Origin: Ornithinimicrobium pratense
GTDB taxonomy: Bacteria; Actinomycetota; Actinomycetes; Actinomycetales; Dermatophilaceae
Direction: 5' to 3'
NCBI RefSeq assembly: GCF_008843165.1
Contig: NZ_CP044427.1
Location: 1,240,001-1,304,000 of the forward strand
DNA: 64,000 nucleotides
Positions 46,676 through 55,096 of the stretch are shown here, piece after piece. The notes under the pieces are model-generated. The model saw nothing but the letters and a program-made list of their open reading frames with translations. It searched no databases and was not told where the DNA came from. Within the stretch, counting starts at the first letter, position 1, and each line of letters begins with the position of its first letter. The translations under genes and the position numbers were made by a program.

Positions 46676-46743
46676 CCCGACGCCGCTTGGTCCTTCCGGT
46701 GAGGCAGCAGCGGGGTAGCCGAGACCCGATGGAACACGGCTGA

Positions 46744-46749
46744 CACGAT
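46744..46749 (+). promoter_or_regulatory. Leaderless -10 box of the GH15 gene
   Basis: CACGAT followed by 7 nt and the ATG at 46757. Confidence 0.4.
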
Positions 46750-46756
46750 GGAGTGC

Positions 46757-48619
46757 ATGAGTACCCCCCTGGAGGACTACGCCCTGCTGTCCGACCTGCG
46801 CACGGGACCGTTGGTCTCACGGCAGGGCAGCATCGACTGGCTGTGCCTGCCCCGTTTCGACAGCCCGGCGGCGTTCTCGGCCATCCTGGGCGATCCGGAC
46901 GACGGCCGGTGGCTGATGCACGTGGTCGACGGGGAGGTGGAGAGCCGCCGCTACGAGCCGTCCACCTTCGTCCTGGAGACGGTATGGCGTGGCCCTTCCG
47001 GCCGGGCGCGGGTGCTGGACTTCCTGCCGCCAGCCGACGACCACGGTGACCTGGTCCGGATGGTCGAGTGCCTGGAGGGCGAGGTCGAGGTCGAGCACGA
47101 CCTGCGGATCCGGTTCAGCTACGCCCGCGCCACGCCGTGGTTCCGTCGGCTGGACGACGCCAAGGACGGGCGGGCGCAGTTGTCCTGCCTGGCTGGCCCG
47201 GATGCTCTGCTGCTGACCGGGCCCTGCCTACACCCGCACAACGGGCCCGACGAGCACGAGGAGGGCACGCAGCCGCACGGACCGGACACGTCCGGGGGCG
47301 GCCCGGCACCCCGCCTGGGCGGCCGCTTCCCGCTGTCGGCGGGGGAGCAGCTGGCCTGGGACCTGACCTGGTTCTCCTCCTGGGAGGACCAGCCGGAGCC
47401 GGTGGCGCTCACCGAGTCGCTGGAGCGGACCCGGGCGTTCTGGCACGACTGGGCGCAGCGCATCGAGGTGGAGGGCGAGCACGCCGACATGGTCGCGCGG
47501 TCCCTGCTCGTGCTCCGGGCGCTGACCCACGGCCAGACCGGGGGCATCGTCGCCGCGCCCACGACCTCGCTGCCGGAGAAGTTCGGCGGGAGTCGCAACT
47601 GGGACTACCGCTACACCTGGCTGCGGGACGCGGCGCTGACCATCGAGGTGATGATCGACCACGGCTTTACCGACGGGGCCCAGCTGTGGCGGGACTGGCT
47701 GCTGCGCGCGGTGGCTGGTGACATCGAGCGGCTGCGGATCATGTACGGCTTGGGCGGCGAGCGCGAGCTGGACGAAAAGGAGCTGGACCATCTGGCCGGC
47801 TACGAGGCCTCCCGGCCGGTGCGGATCGGCAACGGGGCCGCCGAGCAGTACCAGGCGGACGTGCCCGGCGAGGTGATGCTCGCCCTGGCCAAGTTGCGGG
47901 ACCACGGGGTGCGTGAGGATGAGTACAGCTGGGGGCTGCAGCGCAACCTGCTGGCCTACTGCGAGGCCAACCTGGAGCGCAAGGACCACGGCATCTGGGA
48001 GATGCGCGGTGAACCGCACCACTTCACTCACGGCCGGGTCATGATGTGGGCCGCGTTCAACGAGGGCATCCGGGCTGTCGAGGAGCACGGTCTGGACGGC
48101 GACGCCCAACGCTGGCGAGGGCTGCGCGACCGGTTGCAGGAAGAGATCCTGCGCGAGGGTTACGACGAGGAGCGCCGGACCTTCCTGCAGACCTATGACG
48201 GCCGGGAGGTGGACGCCTCTCTTCTCCAGCTGCCGCACACCGGTTTCGTGGCCTACGACGACGAGCGGATGGTGGGCACGGTCGCCGCGATCGAGCAGGA
48301 CCTGGTGGACGAGCACGGGCTCGTGCACCGCTACCGCACCGAGGCCGGCATGGACGGGCTTGAGGGTGGGGAGTACCCCTTCCTCATCTGCTGCTTCTGG
48401 CTGGTCGAGCAGTATGCCCTGTCCGGCCGGGTCGAGAATGCGCGCGCGCTGATGGACCAGCTCTGCGGTTATGCCAACGACCTGGGCCTGATGTCGGAGG
48501 AGTACGACCCGGACAGCGGCCGGCTGGCTGGTAACTTCCCGCAGGCCTTCAGCCACCTCAGCCTCATCCGTGCCGCCGACGCGCTGGCGGCCGCCGAGCC
48601 CCGGGAAGCCGGCGGCTGA
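46757..48619 (+). CDS. Glycoside hydrolase family 15 protein
   Basis: 620 residues. An N-terminal super-beta-sandwich (PLEDYALLSDLRTGPLVSRQ) precedes the (alpha/alpha)6 barrel with FGGSRNWDYRYTWLRDAALT, EMRGEPHHFTHGRVMMWAAF and the catalytic-base region EAGMDGLEGGEYPFLICCFW. Family members include glucoamylase and bacterial trehalase; trehalase activity is common in actinobacteria, but substrate cannot be decided here. No signal peptide is present, so it acts in the cytoplasm. Start ATG 46757 follows CACGAT by 7 nt and gives the conserved N-terminus. Confidence 0.9.
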   Translation: MSTPLEDYALLSDLRTGPLVSRQGSIDWLCLPRFDSPAAFSAILGDPDDGRWLMHVVDGEVESRRYEPSTFVLETVWRGPSGRARVLDFLPPADDHGDLVRMVECLEGEVEVEHDLRIRFSYARATPWFRRLDDAKDGRAQLSCLAGPDALLLTGPCLHPHNGPDEHEEGTQPHGPDTSGGGPAPRLGGRFPLSAGEQLAWDLTWFSSWEDQPEPVALTESLERTRAFWHDWAQRIEVEGEHADMVARSLLVLRALTHGQTGGIVAAPTTSLPEKFGGSRNWDYRYTWLRDAALTIEVMIDHGFTDGAQLWRDWLLRAVAGDIERLRIMYGLGGERELDEKELDHLAGYEASRPVRIGNGAAEQYQADVPGEVMLALAKLRDHGVREDEYSWGLQRNLLAYCEANLERKDHGIWEMRGEPHHFTHGRVMMWAAFNEGIRAVEEHGLDGDAQRWRGLRDRLQEEILREGYDEERRTFLQTYDGREVDASLLQLPHTGFVAYDDERMVGTVAAIEQDLVDEHGLVHRYRTEAGMDGLEGGEYPFLICCFWLVEQYALSGRVENARALMDQLCGYANDLGLMSEEYDPDSGRLAGNFPQAFSHLSLIRAADALAAAEPREAGG

Positions 48620-48636
48620 CGACCGCCCGAGGGCGG

Positions 48637-48757
48637 CTCAGCCGCGCCGGCGGCCGGACGAGGCCAGCTCAGCCGCGCCGGCGGCCGGACGAGGCCAGCT
48701 CAGCCGCGCCGGCGGCCGGACGAGGCCAGTTCAGCCGCGTCCGCGGCCGGAGGAGGA
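48637..48757 (-). repeat. 31-bp tandem repeat derived from the 3' end of the helicase gene
   Basis: Three exact 31-bp copies at 48637-48667, 48668-48698 and 48699-48729, then a diverged copy at 48730-48757 that contains the helicase stop codon. On the minus strand each exact copy encodes SSGRRRG followed by TGA, a variant of the true C-terminus SSSGRGRG. Confidence 0.85.
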
Positions 48758-50230
48758 TGTGGAGAAGGTGACGACGGACCCGCTGGAACGCTGGCTGCCG
48801 CGAGCCGATCCGCCGGAGCGGCGACCGCCCTGGCCACCGCCGGAACGCTGCCCGCCGGTGCCGCGGCCACCCTGACCACCGGCACGCTGAGCCTCGGGGC
48901 TCCCGGAACGCCGGGCGCCGCTGGAACGCTGACCGCCGCCGGCGTTTCTGCCCTGGCCGCCGGAGCGCTGCGCGCCGCCCGATCGGCCACCGCCGCCTGA
49001 CCGGCCCGAACCGGTCGACGCGCCCACAGTCTCCGTCTTCGGCATACCGCCAGGCACCAGGACCCGCTCACCCGGCGCGAGCTGCTTCAGGACCGGGTGA
49101 CCGGTCCCGGCCCGGGTGATCGTCGGCTTGATGCCCGCAGCCCGGGTCAGGGAGCGCACGTCGGAGACCTGCGCGTCGGTCATCAGGGTGACCACGGTGC
49201 CCGCCGCACCGGCCCGGGCGGTGCGGCCCGAACGGTGCAGGTAGGCCTTGTGCTCGACCGGCGGGTCGGCGTGCACGACGAGGGTGACGTCATCGACGTG
49301 GATGCCCCGGGCGGCGATGTCGGTCGCGACCAGCGTGGTGGCGGCGCCGGACTGGAAGGCGTCGAGGTTGCGCACACGGGCGTTCTGCGCGAGGTTGCCG
49401 TGCAGCTCGACGGCGCGGACCCCGGCGGCGTTGAGCTGCTTGGCCAGCTTCTTCGCGCCGTGCTTGGTGCGGGTGAAGACCACGGTGCGGCCGGGCGCCG
49501 AACCCAGGTCGGTGAGCACACTGAGCCGGTCGTCGGTGCCGATGTGCAGCACGTGGTGGTCCATCTTGGCCACGGGCGACTGGGCGGAGTCGGCGTGGTG
49601 GGTCACCGGCTGGTGCAGGTAGCGCTTGGCCACCACGTCCACGGCCTTGTCCAAGGTCGCGGAGAAGAGCATCCGCTGGCTGCCACGAGGGGTCCGGTCC
49701 AGCAGCCGCTTGACGACGGGCAGGAAGCCCAGGTCGGACATGTGGTCGGCCTCGTCCAGCACGGTGACCTCGATCTGGCCCAGGTCGATGTGCCCCTGAC
49801 CGATGAGGTCCTCCAGCCGGCCCGGGGTGGCGACCAGAACGTCGACGCCGGCCTGGAGGGCGCGCACCTGCGGGTTCTGGTTGACGCCGCCGAAGACGGT
49901 CAGTGAGGTCAGGCTGGCGGCCTGGGCCAGCGCGGACAGCGCGTCGTCGATCTGGCGGGCCAGCTCGCGGGTCGGCGCGAGGATCAAGGCGCGGGGGGCA
50001 CGACCACGGCGACGGGCAGCCCCCGGGTCCTTGAGCAGCCGGGTGACGATCGGCAGCAGGAAGGCGAAGGTCTTGCCCGAGCCGGTGCGGCCCCGACCGA
50101 GGACGTCGCGGCCGGCCAGGGAGTCCGGCAGGGTCGCGGCCTGGATGGGGGTGGGGACGGTGATGTCCTGCCGGGCGAGGACGTCGGTCAGCAGGGCGGG
50201 CACGCCGAGGTCGGCGAAGCTATGGGGCAC
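48731..50230 (-). CDS. DEAD-box RNA helicase (second copy)
   Basis: 499 residues. Core motifs in order: VPTPIQAATLPDSLAGRD, RGRTGSGKT, PTRELARQI, VLDEADHMSDLGF (DEAD), LFSATLD and HRSGRTARAG, followed by a 110-residue Gly/Arg/Ser-rich tail that probably binds RNA. It is a shorter RhlE-like paralogue of the protein at 7537-9987. The start is GTG at 50230, the codon that gives the conserved MPHSFADLG N-terminus. It is preceded by a leader of about 158 nt with a 5' hairpin and a 30-codon ORF, as at the first helicase. The 3' end is followed by three tandem copies of its last codons. Confidence 0.92.
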   Translation of the reverse strand: MPHSFADLGVPALLTDVLARQDITVPTPIQAATLPDSLAGRDVLGRGRTGSGKTFAFLLPIVTRLLKDPGAARRRGRAPRALILAPTRELARQIDDALSALAQAASLTSLTVFGGVNQNPQVRALQAGVDVLVATPGRLEDLIGQGHIDLGQIEVTVLDEADHMSDLGFLPVVKRLLDRTPRGSQRMLFSATLDKAVDVVAKRYLHQPVTHHADSAQSPVAKMDHHVLHIGTDDRLSVLTDLGSAPGRTVVFTRTKHGAKKLAKQLNAAGVRAVELHGNLAQNARVRNLDAFQSGAATTLVATDIAARGIHVDDVTLVVHADPPVEHKAYLHRSGRTARAGAAGTVVTLMTDAQVSDVRSLTRAAGIKPTITRAGTGHPVLKQLAPGERVLVPGGMPKTETVGASTGSGRSGGGGRSGGAQRSGGQGRNAGGGQRSSGARRSGSPEAQRAGGQGGRGTGGQRSGGGQGGRRSGGSARGSQRSSGSVVTFSTSSSGRGRG

Positions 50231-50258
50231 AGAAGATCTTTCGAGACGTTGCGGGGTC

Positions 50259-50351
50259 TCACCCGGCGCGCGGGCCCCGTGGGGAGCGCGACCTTGTCGG
50301 CCCGGGCCCGCCGGCAGTGATGCCGTGCGACGGCGCGGAGTGGCCGGTCAT
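50259..50351 (-). CDS. Upstream ORF in second helicase leader (30 codons)
   Basis: The frame begins MTGHSAPSHGITAGG and ends SPRGPRAG, stopping 28 nt before the helicase GTG. It is Pro/Arg/Gly-rich toward its end, like the upstream ORF of the first helicase. A clear ribosome site is not visible. Possible regulatory leader peptide. Confidence 0.35.
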   Translation of the reverse strand: MTGHSAPSHGITAGGPGPTRSRSPRGPRAG

Positions 50352-50356
50352 GATCG

Positions 50357-50387
50357 AGCGCCCCGAGGTGAGACGGTGCGGGGCGCT
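50357..50387 (-). promoter_or_regulatory. 5'-terminal hairpin in second helicase leader
   Basis: AGCGCCCCG (50357-50365) pairs with CGGGGCGCT (50379-50387) in a perfect 9-bp stem with a 13-nt loop. It begins at the predicted transcript start, as in the first helicase leader. Confidence 0.5.
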
Positions 50388-50394
50388 ATCACCC

Positions 50395-50400
50395 AGTCTA
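50395..50400 (-). promoter_or_regulatory. -10 box of the second DEAD-box helicase gene
   Basis: TAGACT on the minus strand, identical to the box of the first helicase gene and at the same distance from the start codon. The rest of the 306-bp gap up to 50535 holds only the 11-bp repeat and no recognisable gene. Confidence 0.55.
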
Positions 50401-50487
50401 CCAGCACAGACGCCCGGGCCAGCACAGATGTCCGGCCCGGTCATGCCCGCCGCCGGTCGCCCGGTCCGATCCCGGCCACGTCGGCGG

Positions 50488-50531
50488 TGCTCGTCGTCTG
50501 CTCGTCGTCTGCTCGGCGTCTGCTCGTCGTC
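50488..50531. repeat. 11-bp tandem repeat (4 copies)
   Basis: Four copies of TGCTCGTCGTC, one with a single change, lie just after the stop of the hypothetical gene at 50536-51858 and upstream of the helicase promoter. Confidence 0.85.
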
Positions 50532-50535
50532 CGCC

Positions 50536-51858
50536 TCAGCCTGGTTCCGTCTGTCCTCGCCGGGTCCGCCAGCGGAAGATGGCGGGCACCAGGTGGGCCA
50601 ACCCACCCAGGGCGAAGACCACCGCGAGCACCCAGACCCACCAGCCGGCAAGCAGGCCGGCGACGAGGAGCCCGCCGAGCACCAACGCCACCACGAGCTC
50701 GCCCACACCCAGCAGCATGCCCAGCACGGGACGACGCCACAGCGCGCGCTCCAGGACCATCCAGGGGAGCCGACCGGTCGGCTCGGTGTCCTGCTCGGCG
50801 AGGGAGTCGGCGACGAAGCGCATCCCGCGGGAAGGCTCGACCACCTTGCCGCTCCCCGGGTCGGGGTCGCCGGGACGGGCCTCTGCCAGGCGCGCTGCGA
50901 TCCCGGGGACCCCGAATCTGGCGGCCGTCTCGGCCAGGAAGCCGGAGGCGTCGGTGGGCTCAGCCATCCACCGTTCGATGGTCAGGTGCTGCTCGGCCGT
51001 CATCCCGTCCGGAAGGTTGGGCTCGGAGAGTGGCTCCAGCCGACCGCTGGAGCGGGCGCGGGCCTCCCAGGCGCGGGGCCCGGCGAGCCACTCGGCCAAC
51101 TCGACGGTGTCGGGGTGTGCGCCCTCGGCGACGACGGGCCGCAGGTGGGGGGTCCATTCCGCGTGCACGCTCAGCCCCTTGTCCTTGGGCCGCTCGACAA
51201 AAGCGAACTCCCGGCTGGAGCCCCGCCGGCCCACCACGGCGAAGGGGTAGGCGCCGGTCAGCCGGTGCGGCGGGGCCGCGAGCAACCTGCTCGGTCCGTG
51301 ACCGGTGGCGGCCACTACCCAGCCGTCCTGGCGATAGACCGTCATCGGCGTCTCCAGGTCGCGAGCGAATGCGGTGGCCGCGACGACGTCGTCGCCGCGG
51401 TAGCAGTAGACGACGCGGCTGTCCTGGCCCGGGGTCTTGGCCTCCGCGACGATCTCGTCGACCGGCAGCCAGGGCGGCCCCACCTTGTCCTCCGGCGGGA
51501 TGAAGGCGACCGTCCGCAGCTCGTCCAGCAATGCCGGGACGAACTCCTCCACCCGCTCACCGGGCTGCGGCGGGCCCCCGTCCGGCGCGACCGCGACCCT
51601 TCCCTCGGGGGAGACCGCGAGCCGCAGCTGGACCACGTCGGGGGTGGCCAGCACCTCACCCGGCAGGTACGCGGCCACCAGGCCCCTGCCGCGGACGGTC
51701 TCGAGCAGCTCCTCGTCGTGCAGCAGCATCCAGGAGGAGTGCGAGCGGTCCCGCATGAGCTCCACGGTCAGCTCCAGCCAGCCCAGAGGGCCGGCCGCGG
51801 GCTCGGTCGGAAGGTCCGTGCCGTCGGCCTGACCCGGACGGTTCTCGGAGACGCTCAC
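50536..51858 (-). CDS. Hypothetical protein with two C-terminal membrane helices
   Basis: 440 residues. The soluble N-terminal 370 residues include ELMRDRSHSSWMLLHDEELL and VAVAPDGGPPQPGERVEEFV; two hydrophobic helices follow near 385-425 (MLLGVGELVVALVLGGLL, then WWVWVLAVVFALGGLAHL), ending in a basic tail. No family is recognised. The GTG at 51858 follows a TAGGCT box by 6 nt. It is divergent from the GntR gene of the catabolic island, about 150 bp away. Confidence 0.68.
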   Translation of the reverse strand: MSVSENRPGQADGTDLPTEPAAGPLGWLELTVELMRDRSHSSWMLLHDEELLETVRGRGLVAAYLPGEVLATPDVVQLRLAVSPEGRVAVAPDGGPPQPGERVEEFVPALLDELRTVAFIPPEDKVGPPWLPVDEIVAEAKTPGQDSRVVYCYRGDDVVAATAFARDLETPMTVYRQDGWVVAATGHGPSRLLAAPPHRLTGAYPFAVVGRRGSSREFAFVERPKDKGLSVHAEWTPHLRPVVAEGAHPDTVELAEWLAGPRAWEARARSSGRLEPLSEPNLPDGMTAEQHLTIERWMAEPTDASGFLAETAARFGVPGIAARLAEARPGDPDPGSGKVVEPSRGMRFVADSLAEQDTEPTGRLPWMVLERALWRRPVLGMLLGVGELVVALVLGGLLVAGLLAGWWVWVLAVVFALGGLAHLVPAIFRWRTRRGQTEPG

Positions 51859-51864
51859 CGGACG

Positions 51865-51870
51865 AGCCTA
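51865..51870 (-). promoter_or_regulatory. Leaderless -10 box of the hypothetical gene
   Basis: TAGGCT on the minus strand with 6 nt to the GTG at 51858. Confidence 0.55.
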
Positions 51871-52007
51871 GCCAGCGGGAGGGCCGTGTCTGCATGGCGT
51901 CGGCAGGGTGTCGAGGACCCCCCGGTGGTGTCCCTCGACGCGTCGGGTATTTTGCGGGGGATCAGGTGTGGGTCGGCCCGCATCACCGCCGGCGAAGGAG
52001 GCATGCC

Positions 52008-52685
52008 GTGCCGGAAGCCCTGGCTCGGATGGACTCGACCGACCGTGCCTACCGCGCCGTGCTCGACCTCATCGTGCGCGGCGACCTGGTGGGCGGGGAC
52101 CGCATCCCTGAACAGACGGTAGCCGAGCTGGCGTCGGTGAGCAGGACACCGGTGCGCGCCGCGCTGAGCAGGCTCGCGGCGCAGGGGGTCGTGCGGCTGT
52201 CGCCAAACCGGGGCGCGGAGGTCCTCGACTTCTCCACCGACGACGCCTTGTCGCTCTTCGACCTGCGCGCCAAGCTCGAGAGCGAGGCCTGCCGACTGGC
52301 CGTGCCGCGGTTGGCGGCCGACCAGGTCGACGAGCTCAAAGACCTGTCCCGGCGGATGCGTGAGCTGGTGGCGGCACCCGAGGTCGAGTACTCCGAGGTG
52401 GGCAAGCTCAACGATCGCTTCCACCGGATCCTGGTGCGGGGCAGTGGCAACCGGCACCTGGTGCTCTCCCTGCAGTCGGTCGTGGTCCCCGCAGCGGTGA
52501 TCCGCACCTTCAGCCGCTACACGCCCGAGGCGATGCAGCGCAGCATGAACCATCACGACGAACTCATCGCCGCCGTGGAGGCCAGTGACCCCGACTGGGC
52601 CGAGGCGTGCATGCGCACCCACATCCTGGCCGGCCGCAGCGCCTACCTGCAGGCGGAGGCGAGGGGGGTTACCGAGCTGTCCTGA
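52008..52685 (+). CDS. FadR/FCD-type GntR transcriptional regulator
   Basis: 225 residues. The winged helix occupies residues 10-75 (AYRAVLDLIVRGDLVGGDRI, then SVSRTPVRAALSRLAAQGVV), followed by an FCD ligand-binding domain with LFDLRAKLESEA, NDRFHRILV and MNHHDELIAAVE, whose Asp and His residues bind metal and carboxylate effectors. GTG at 52008 has GGAGG 6 nt upstream. It converges on the lyase gene and probably controls the lyase, CoA-transferase and carrier genes through the TTGTATACAA-type sites near 55000. Confidence 0.88.
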   Translation: MPEALARMDSTDRAYRAVLDLIVRGDLVGGDRIPEQTVAELASVSRTPVRAALSRLAAQGVVRLSPNRGAEVLDFSTDDALSLFDLRAKLESEACRLAVPRLAADQVDELKDLSRRMRELVAAPEVEYSEVGKLNDRFHRILVRGSGNRHLVLSLQSVVVPAAVIRTFSRYTPEAMQRSMNHHDELIAAVEASDPDWAEACMRTHILAGRSAYLQAEARGVTELS

Positions 52686-52750
52686 TCAACCGGCCGCCCG
52701 GGTTCGGGGTGCCTTTCGGCCGACCCCGTTCTCGAGCCGCCAGCCGGTCC

Positions 52751-53689
52751 CTAGTCCGGCCACTCGGCGGCTGCCAGGTCGGCCCGTGTGCCGCCGCGCG
52801 AGACGAACGAGCTGCGCGGGAAGCCGGTCACGGCATACACCCGTTCGGCGATCGCCCGGACCTTCTCCAGGTCGATCCCGGTGCGGATCCCCATCCCGGC
52901 CAGCAGATGGACAAGGTCCTCGGTGGACATGTTGCCCAGCACCGTCGGGTCGCCGGGGAACCACATGTCGCCGCCGAGCCCCGCGAAGGAGGTCTCCAGC
53001 CAGTCCGCACCTGCTGAGAGCGCGGCCAGGGCGTTGGCCGGCGCGAAGCCGTTACGGTTGTGCAGGTGCGCGCCGACGGACAGGCCAGGGAAGGCCCGCT
53101 GGGCAGCGCGGATCCCGTCATACAGCTCCCGCGGGTGCTCCTGGCCGGTGGTGGTGGCCAGGTAGACCCCGGTCGCCCCAGCCTCCACGGCGGCCGCGAC
53201 GACCCGGTGCCGGCTCTCCCGGGAGACCTCCCCGTAGCTGGGTGAGAAGAAGGCGCAGGCCACGGCCACCACCAGCTCCTGGCCGGCGCCCCGGGCCACC
53301 TCGCCGATCGCGGGAAGGTCGGCCAGCAACTCCTCGGTCCGTCTGCCCTGGTTCTTCAAGGCCATGCCGTCCTCGGCCGGGATCACGACGGTGATCTCGT
53401 CGAGCTCACACTCGGCCGCCCGCTGGGCGCCACGCAGGTTGGGAGCCAGGCCCCGGTAGCGGACCTGCGGGTCCCGCGGCACCCGCGCCAGCAGCTCCTC
53501 GGCGTCGGCCAGCTGCGGCAGGACCTTGGGGTGGGCGAAGGAGCACACCTCGATCTCCCGCACGCCGGCGTCAATCAGGTCCTCGACGATCCCCAGCTTG
53601 GTGTCCAGCGGCAGAGGCTCGGCCACCGCCTGCAGACCGTCCCGAAGGCCGACCTCGACGACCCGCGCGGACTCCGGCAGACCCCACAT
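52751..53689 (-). CDS. Hydroxymethylglutaryl-CoA lyase-like enzyme
   Basis: 312 residues, a TIM-barrel lyase. The N-terminal EVGLRDGLQ carries the catalytic Arg-Asp, and GAHLHNRNG has the two metal-binding His. The C-terminal loop of true HMG-CoA lyases, GLGGCPY with the catalytic Cys, reads GLGGDMWFPG, so the Cys is missing and the substrate may differ (for example another 3-hydroxy-3-methyl-dicarboxylyl-CoA). The gene overlaps the CoA-transferase stop as TGATG (ATG at 53689; GTG at 53692 is an alternative), so they form one operon. Product expected: acetyl-CoA plus a keto acid. Confidence 0.85.
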   Translation of the reverse strand: MWGLPESARVVEVGLRDGLQAVAEPLPLDTKLGIVEDLIDAGVREIEVCSFAHPKVLPQLADAEELLARVPRDPQVRYRGLAPNLRGAQRAAECELDEITVVIPAEDGMALKNQGRRTEELLADLPAIGEVARGAGQELVVAVACAFFSPSYGEVSRESRHRVVAAAVEAGATGVYLATTTGQEHPRELYDGIRAAQRAFPGLSVGAHLHNRNGFAPANALAALSAGADWLETSFAGLGGDMWFPGDPTVLGNMSTEDLVHLLAGMGIRTGIDLEKVRAIAERVYAVTGFPRSSFVSRGGTRADLAAAEWPD

Positions 53690-54924
53690 CACCGGATGAC
53701 CCCGTCCTCGCGCAGCCCGGGCAGCCGGTCCGCAGCGACGCCGGCCTGCTGCAGCACCTCATCGGTGTGGCGGCCCAGCGTTGGGCCGGTCCAGCGGATC
53801 CGCGAGTCGGTGCGGCTGAGCCGGGGGAAGGCGTTCTGCATGTGGATGCTGCCCTGGTCGGGCCGCTCCACCTCCACGATGGACTCCCGTGCCTGGAACT
53901 GGGGGTCGACCAGCATGTCCGCGACGCGGAAAGTCTTGCCGACCGGGACGGCGTGCTCGTTGAGCAGGTCAATCAGCTCCTGGGCGGTATGCCGCAGGGT
54001 GAACCGGGCCACGATCTCGTCCAGCTCGGCCTGGAGCTCGCCCCGGGCGGCGTGCGTGCTGAACCGCTCCTGGTCAGCAAGCCCGGGCTCACCCATGGCC
54101 TGGGCCAGCCGCCGGAAGACCGTGTCCTGGTTGGCGGCGACGATGACCCACTGCCCATCTGCGGTGGGGTAGACGTTGCTGGGGGCGATCTTGGGCAGGA
54201 TCGCCCCGGTGCGCTCCCGCTGCACCCCGCCCACCGTCCAGTCCGGCACCAGGGCCTCCATCACGCCCAGCACCGACTCGTAGATCGAGGCGTCCACGAC
54301 CTGACCCCGGCCGCTGCGGGTGCGCTCGTGCAGGGCGGCCAGCGCGCCGAGAGCGGCGAACATGCCGGCAAGGCTGTCGCCGATGGAGATGCCGACGCGG
54401 GCGGGAGGCTGGGCGGGGTCCCCGACGACGTGCCGCAGTCCGCCCATCGCCTCACCGATTGAGCCGTACCCCGGGCGGGTGGCGTAGGGGCCGGTCTGGC
54501 CGAAGCCGGAGACCCGGACCATGATCAGGCCGGGGTTGTCCGCGCCCAGCGTGTCGTAGTTCAGTCCCCACTTCTCCAGCGAGCCGGGACGGAAGTTCTC
54601 GATGACGATATCCGCGGTGGCGATGAGCTGCCGGGCCAGTTCCTGCCCCCGCTCGTCGCGCAGGTCGAGCGCGACCGACTTCTTGTTGCGGCCGAGGACC
54701 GACCACCACAGCGAGTCTCCCTCGACCCTCGCCTGTCCCCACTGCCGCATCGGGTCACCGGTGCGCGGCTCCTCGATCTTGATCACCTCGGCGCCGAGGT
54801 CACCCAGCACCTGGCCGCAGAACGGCCCGGCGATGAGCTGGCCCATCTCGACCACGCGCACCCCCTCCAGCGGTCCACCCACCGACGTCTCTCCCGGCTC
54901 CGTGGTCGCCTCGTCCTGCTCCAT
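53689..54924 (-). CDS. CaiB/BaiF class III CoA-transferase
   Basis: 411 residues. The N-terminus GVRVVEMGQLIAGPFCGQVLGDLGAEVIKIE is the class III CoA-transferase signature; the catalytic Asp lies in GRGQVVDASIYESVL. Such enzymes move CoA between carboxylic acids, for example succinyl-CoA to glutarate, 3-hydroxy-3-methylglutarate, itaconate or citramalate. ATG at 54924 has AGGAG 8 nt upstream. The next gene encodes an HMG-CoA-lyase-like enzyme and the divergent gene a 2-hydroxycarboxylate carrier, so the acid activated here is probably a hydroxy-dicarboxylate. Confidence 0.9.
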   Translation of the reverse strand: MEQDEATTEPGETSVGGPLEGVRVVEMGQLIAGPFCGQVLGDLGAEVIKIEEPRTGDPMRQWGQARVEGDSLWWSVLGRNKKSVALDLRDERGQELARQLIATADIVIENFRPGSLEKWGLNYDTLGADNPGLIMVRVSGFGQTGPYATRPGYGSIGEAMGGLRHVVGDPAQPPARVGISIGDSLAGMFAALGALAALHERTRSGRGQVVDASIYESVLGVMEALVPDWTVGGVQRERTGAILPKIAPSNVYPTADGQWVIVAANQDTVFRRLAQAMGEPGLADQERFSTHAARGELQAELDEIVARFTLRHTAQELIDLLNEHAVPVGKTFRVADMLVDPQFQARESIVEVERPDQGSIHMQNAFPRLSRTDSRIRWTGPTLGRHTDEVLQQAGVAADRLPGLREDGVIR

Positions 54925-54992
54925 GCACTGTCTCCTGATCTCCTGGTTCGTCTCGCTGACGTGCGACATGCTGCCCTGAGGTGAGGTTGCAC

Positions 54993-55004
54993 GTTGTATA
55001 CAAC
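54993..55004. promoter_or_regulatory. GntR operator palindrome in the CoA-transferase/carrier gap
   Basis: GTTGTATACAAC is a perfect 12-bp palindrome of the TTGTATACAA type bound by FadR-family GntR proteins. It lies in the gap between the CoA-transferase and carrier genes. Confidence 0.65.
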
Positions 55005-55008
55005 CGGA

Positions 55009-55016
55009 GTATACAT
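55009..55016. promoter_or_regulatory. GTATACAT secondary operator
   Basis: GTATACAT, 4 bp after the main palindrome. It is identical to the site at 55059-55066. Confidence 0.45.
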
Positions 55017-55058
55017 ATCCGATGTCTCCGGTTATCAGGGCCGAAGCGGAACTGGGGC

Positions 55059-55066
55059 GTATACAT
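55059..55066. promoter_or_regulatory. GTATACAT operator near the carrier start
   Basis: A second GTATACAT, 50 bp from the previous one and 31 bp before the carrier ATG. Binding here could block transcription of the carrier gene or bend DNA between sites. Confidence 0.45.
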
Positions 55067-55096
55067 AGCAGCGTTGCAGCGTCAGCAGGAGGAACG

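Noticed and set aside
48637..48757. CRISPR array
   Set aside because: The 31-bp units are directly adjacent without spacers and derive from the neighbouring coding sequence.
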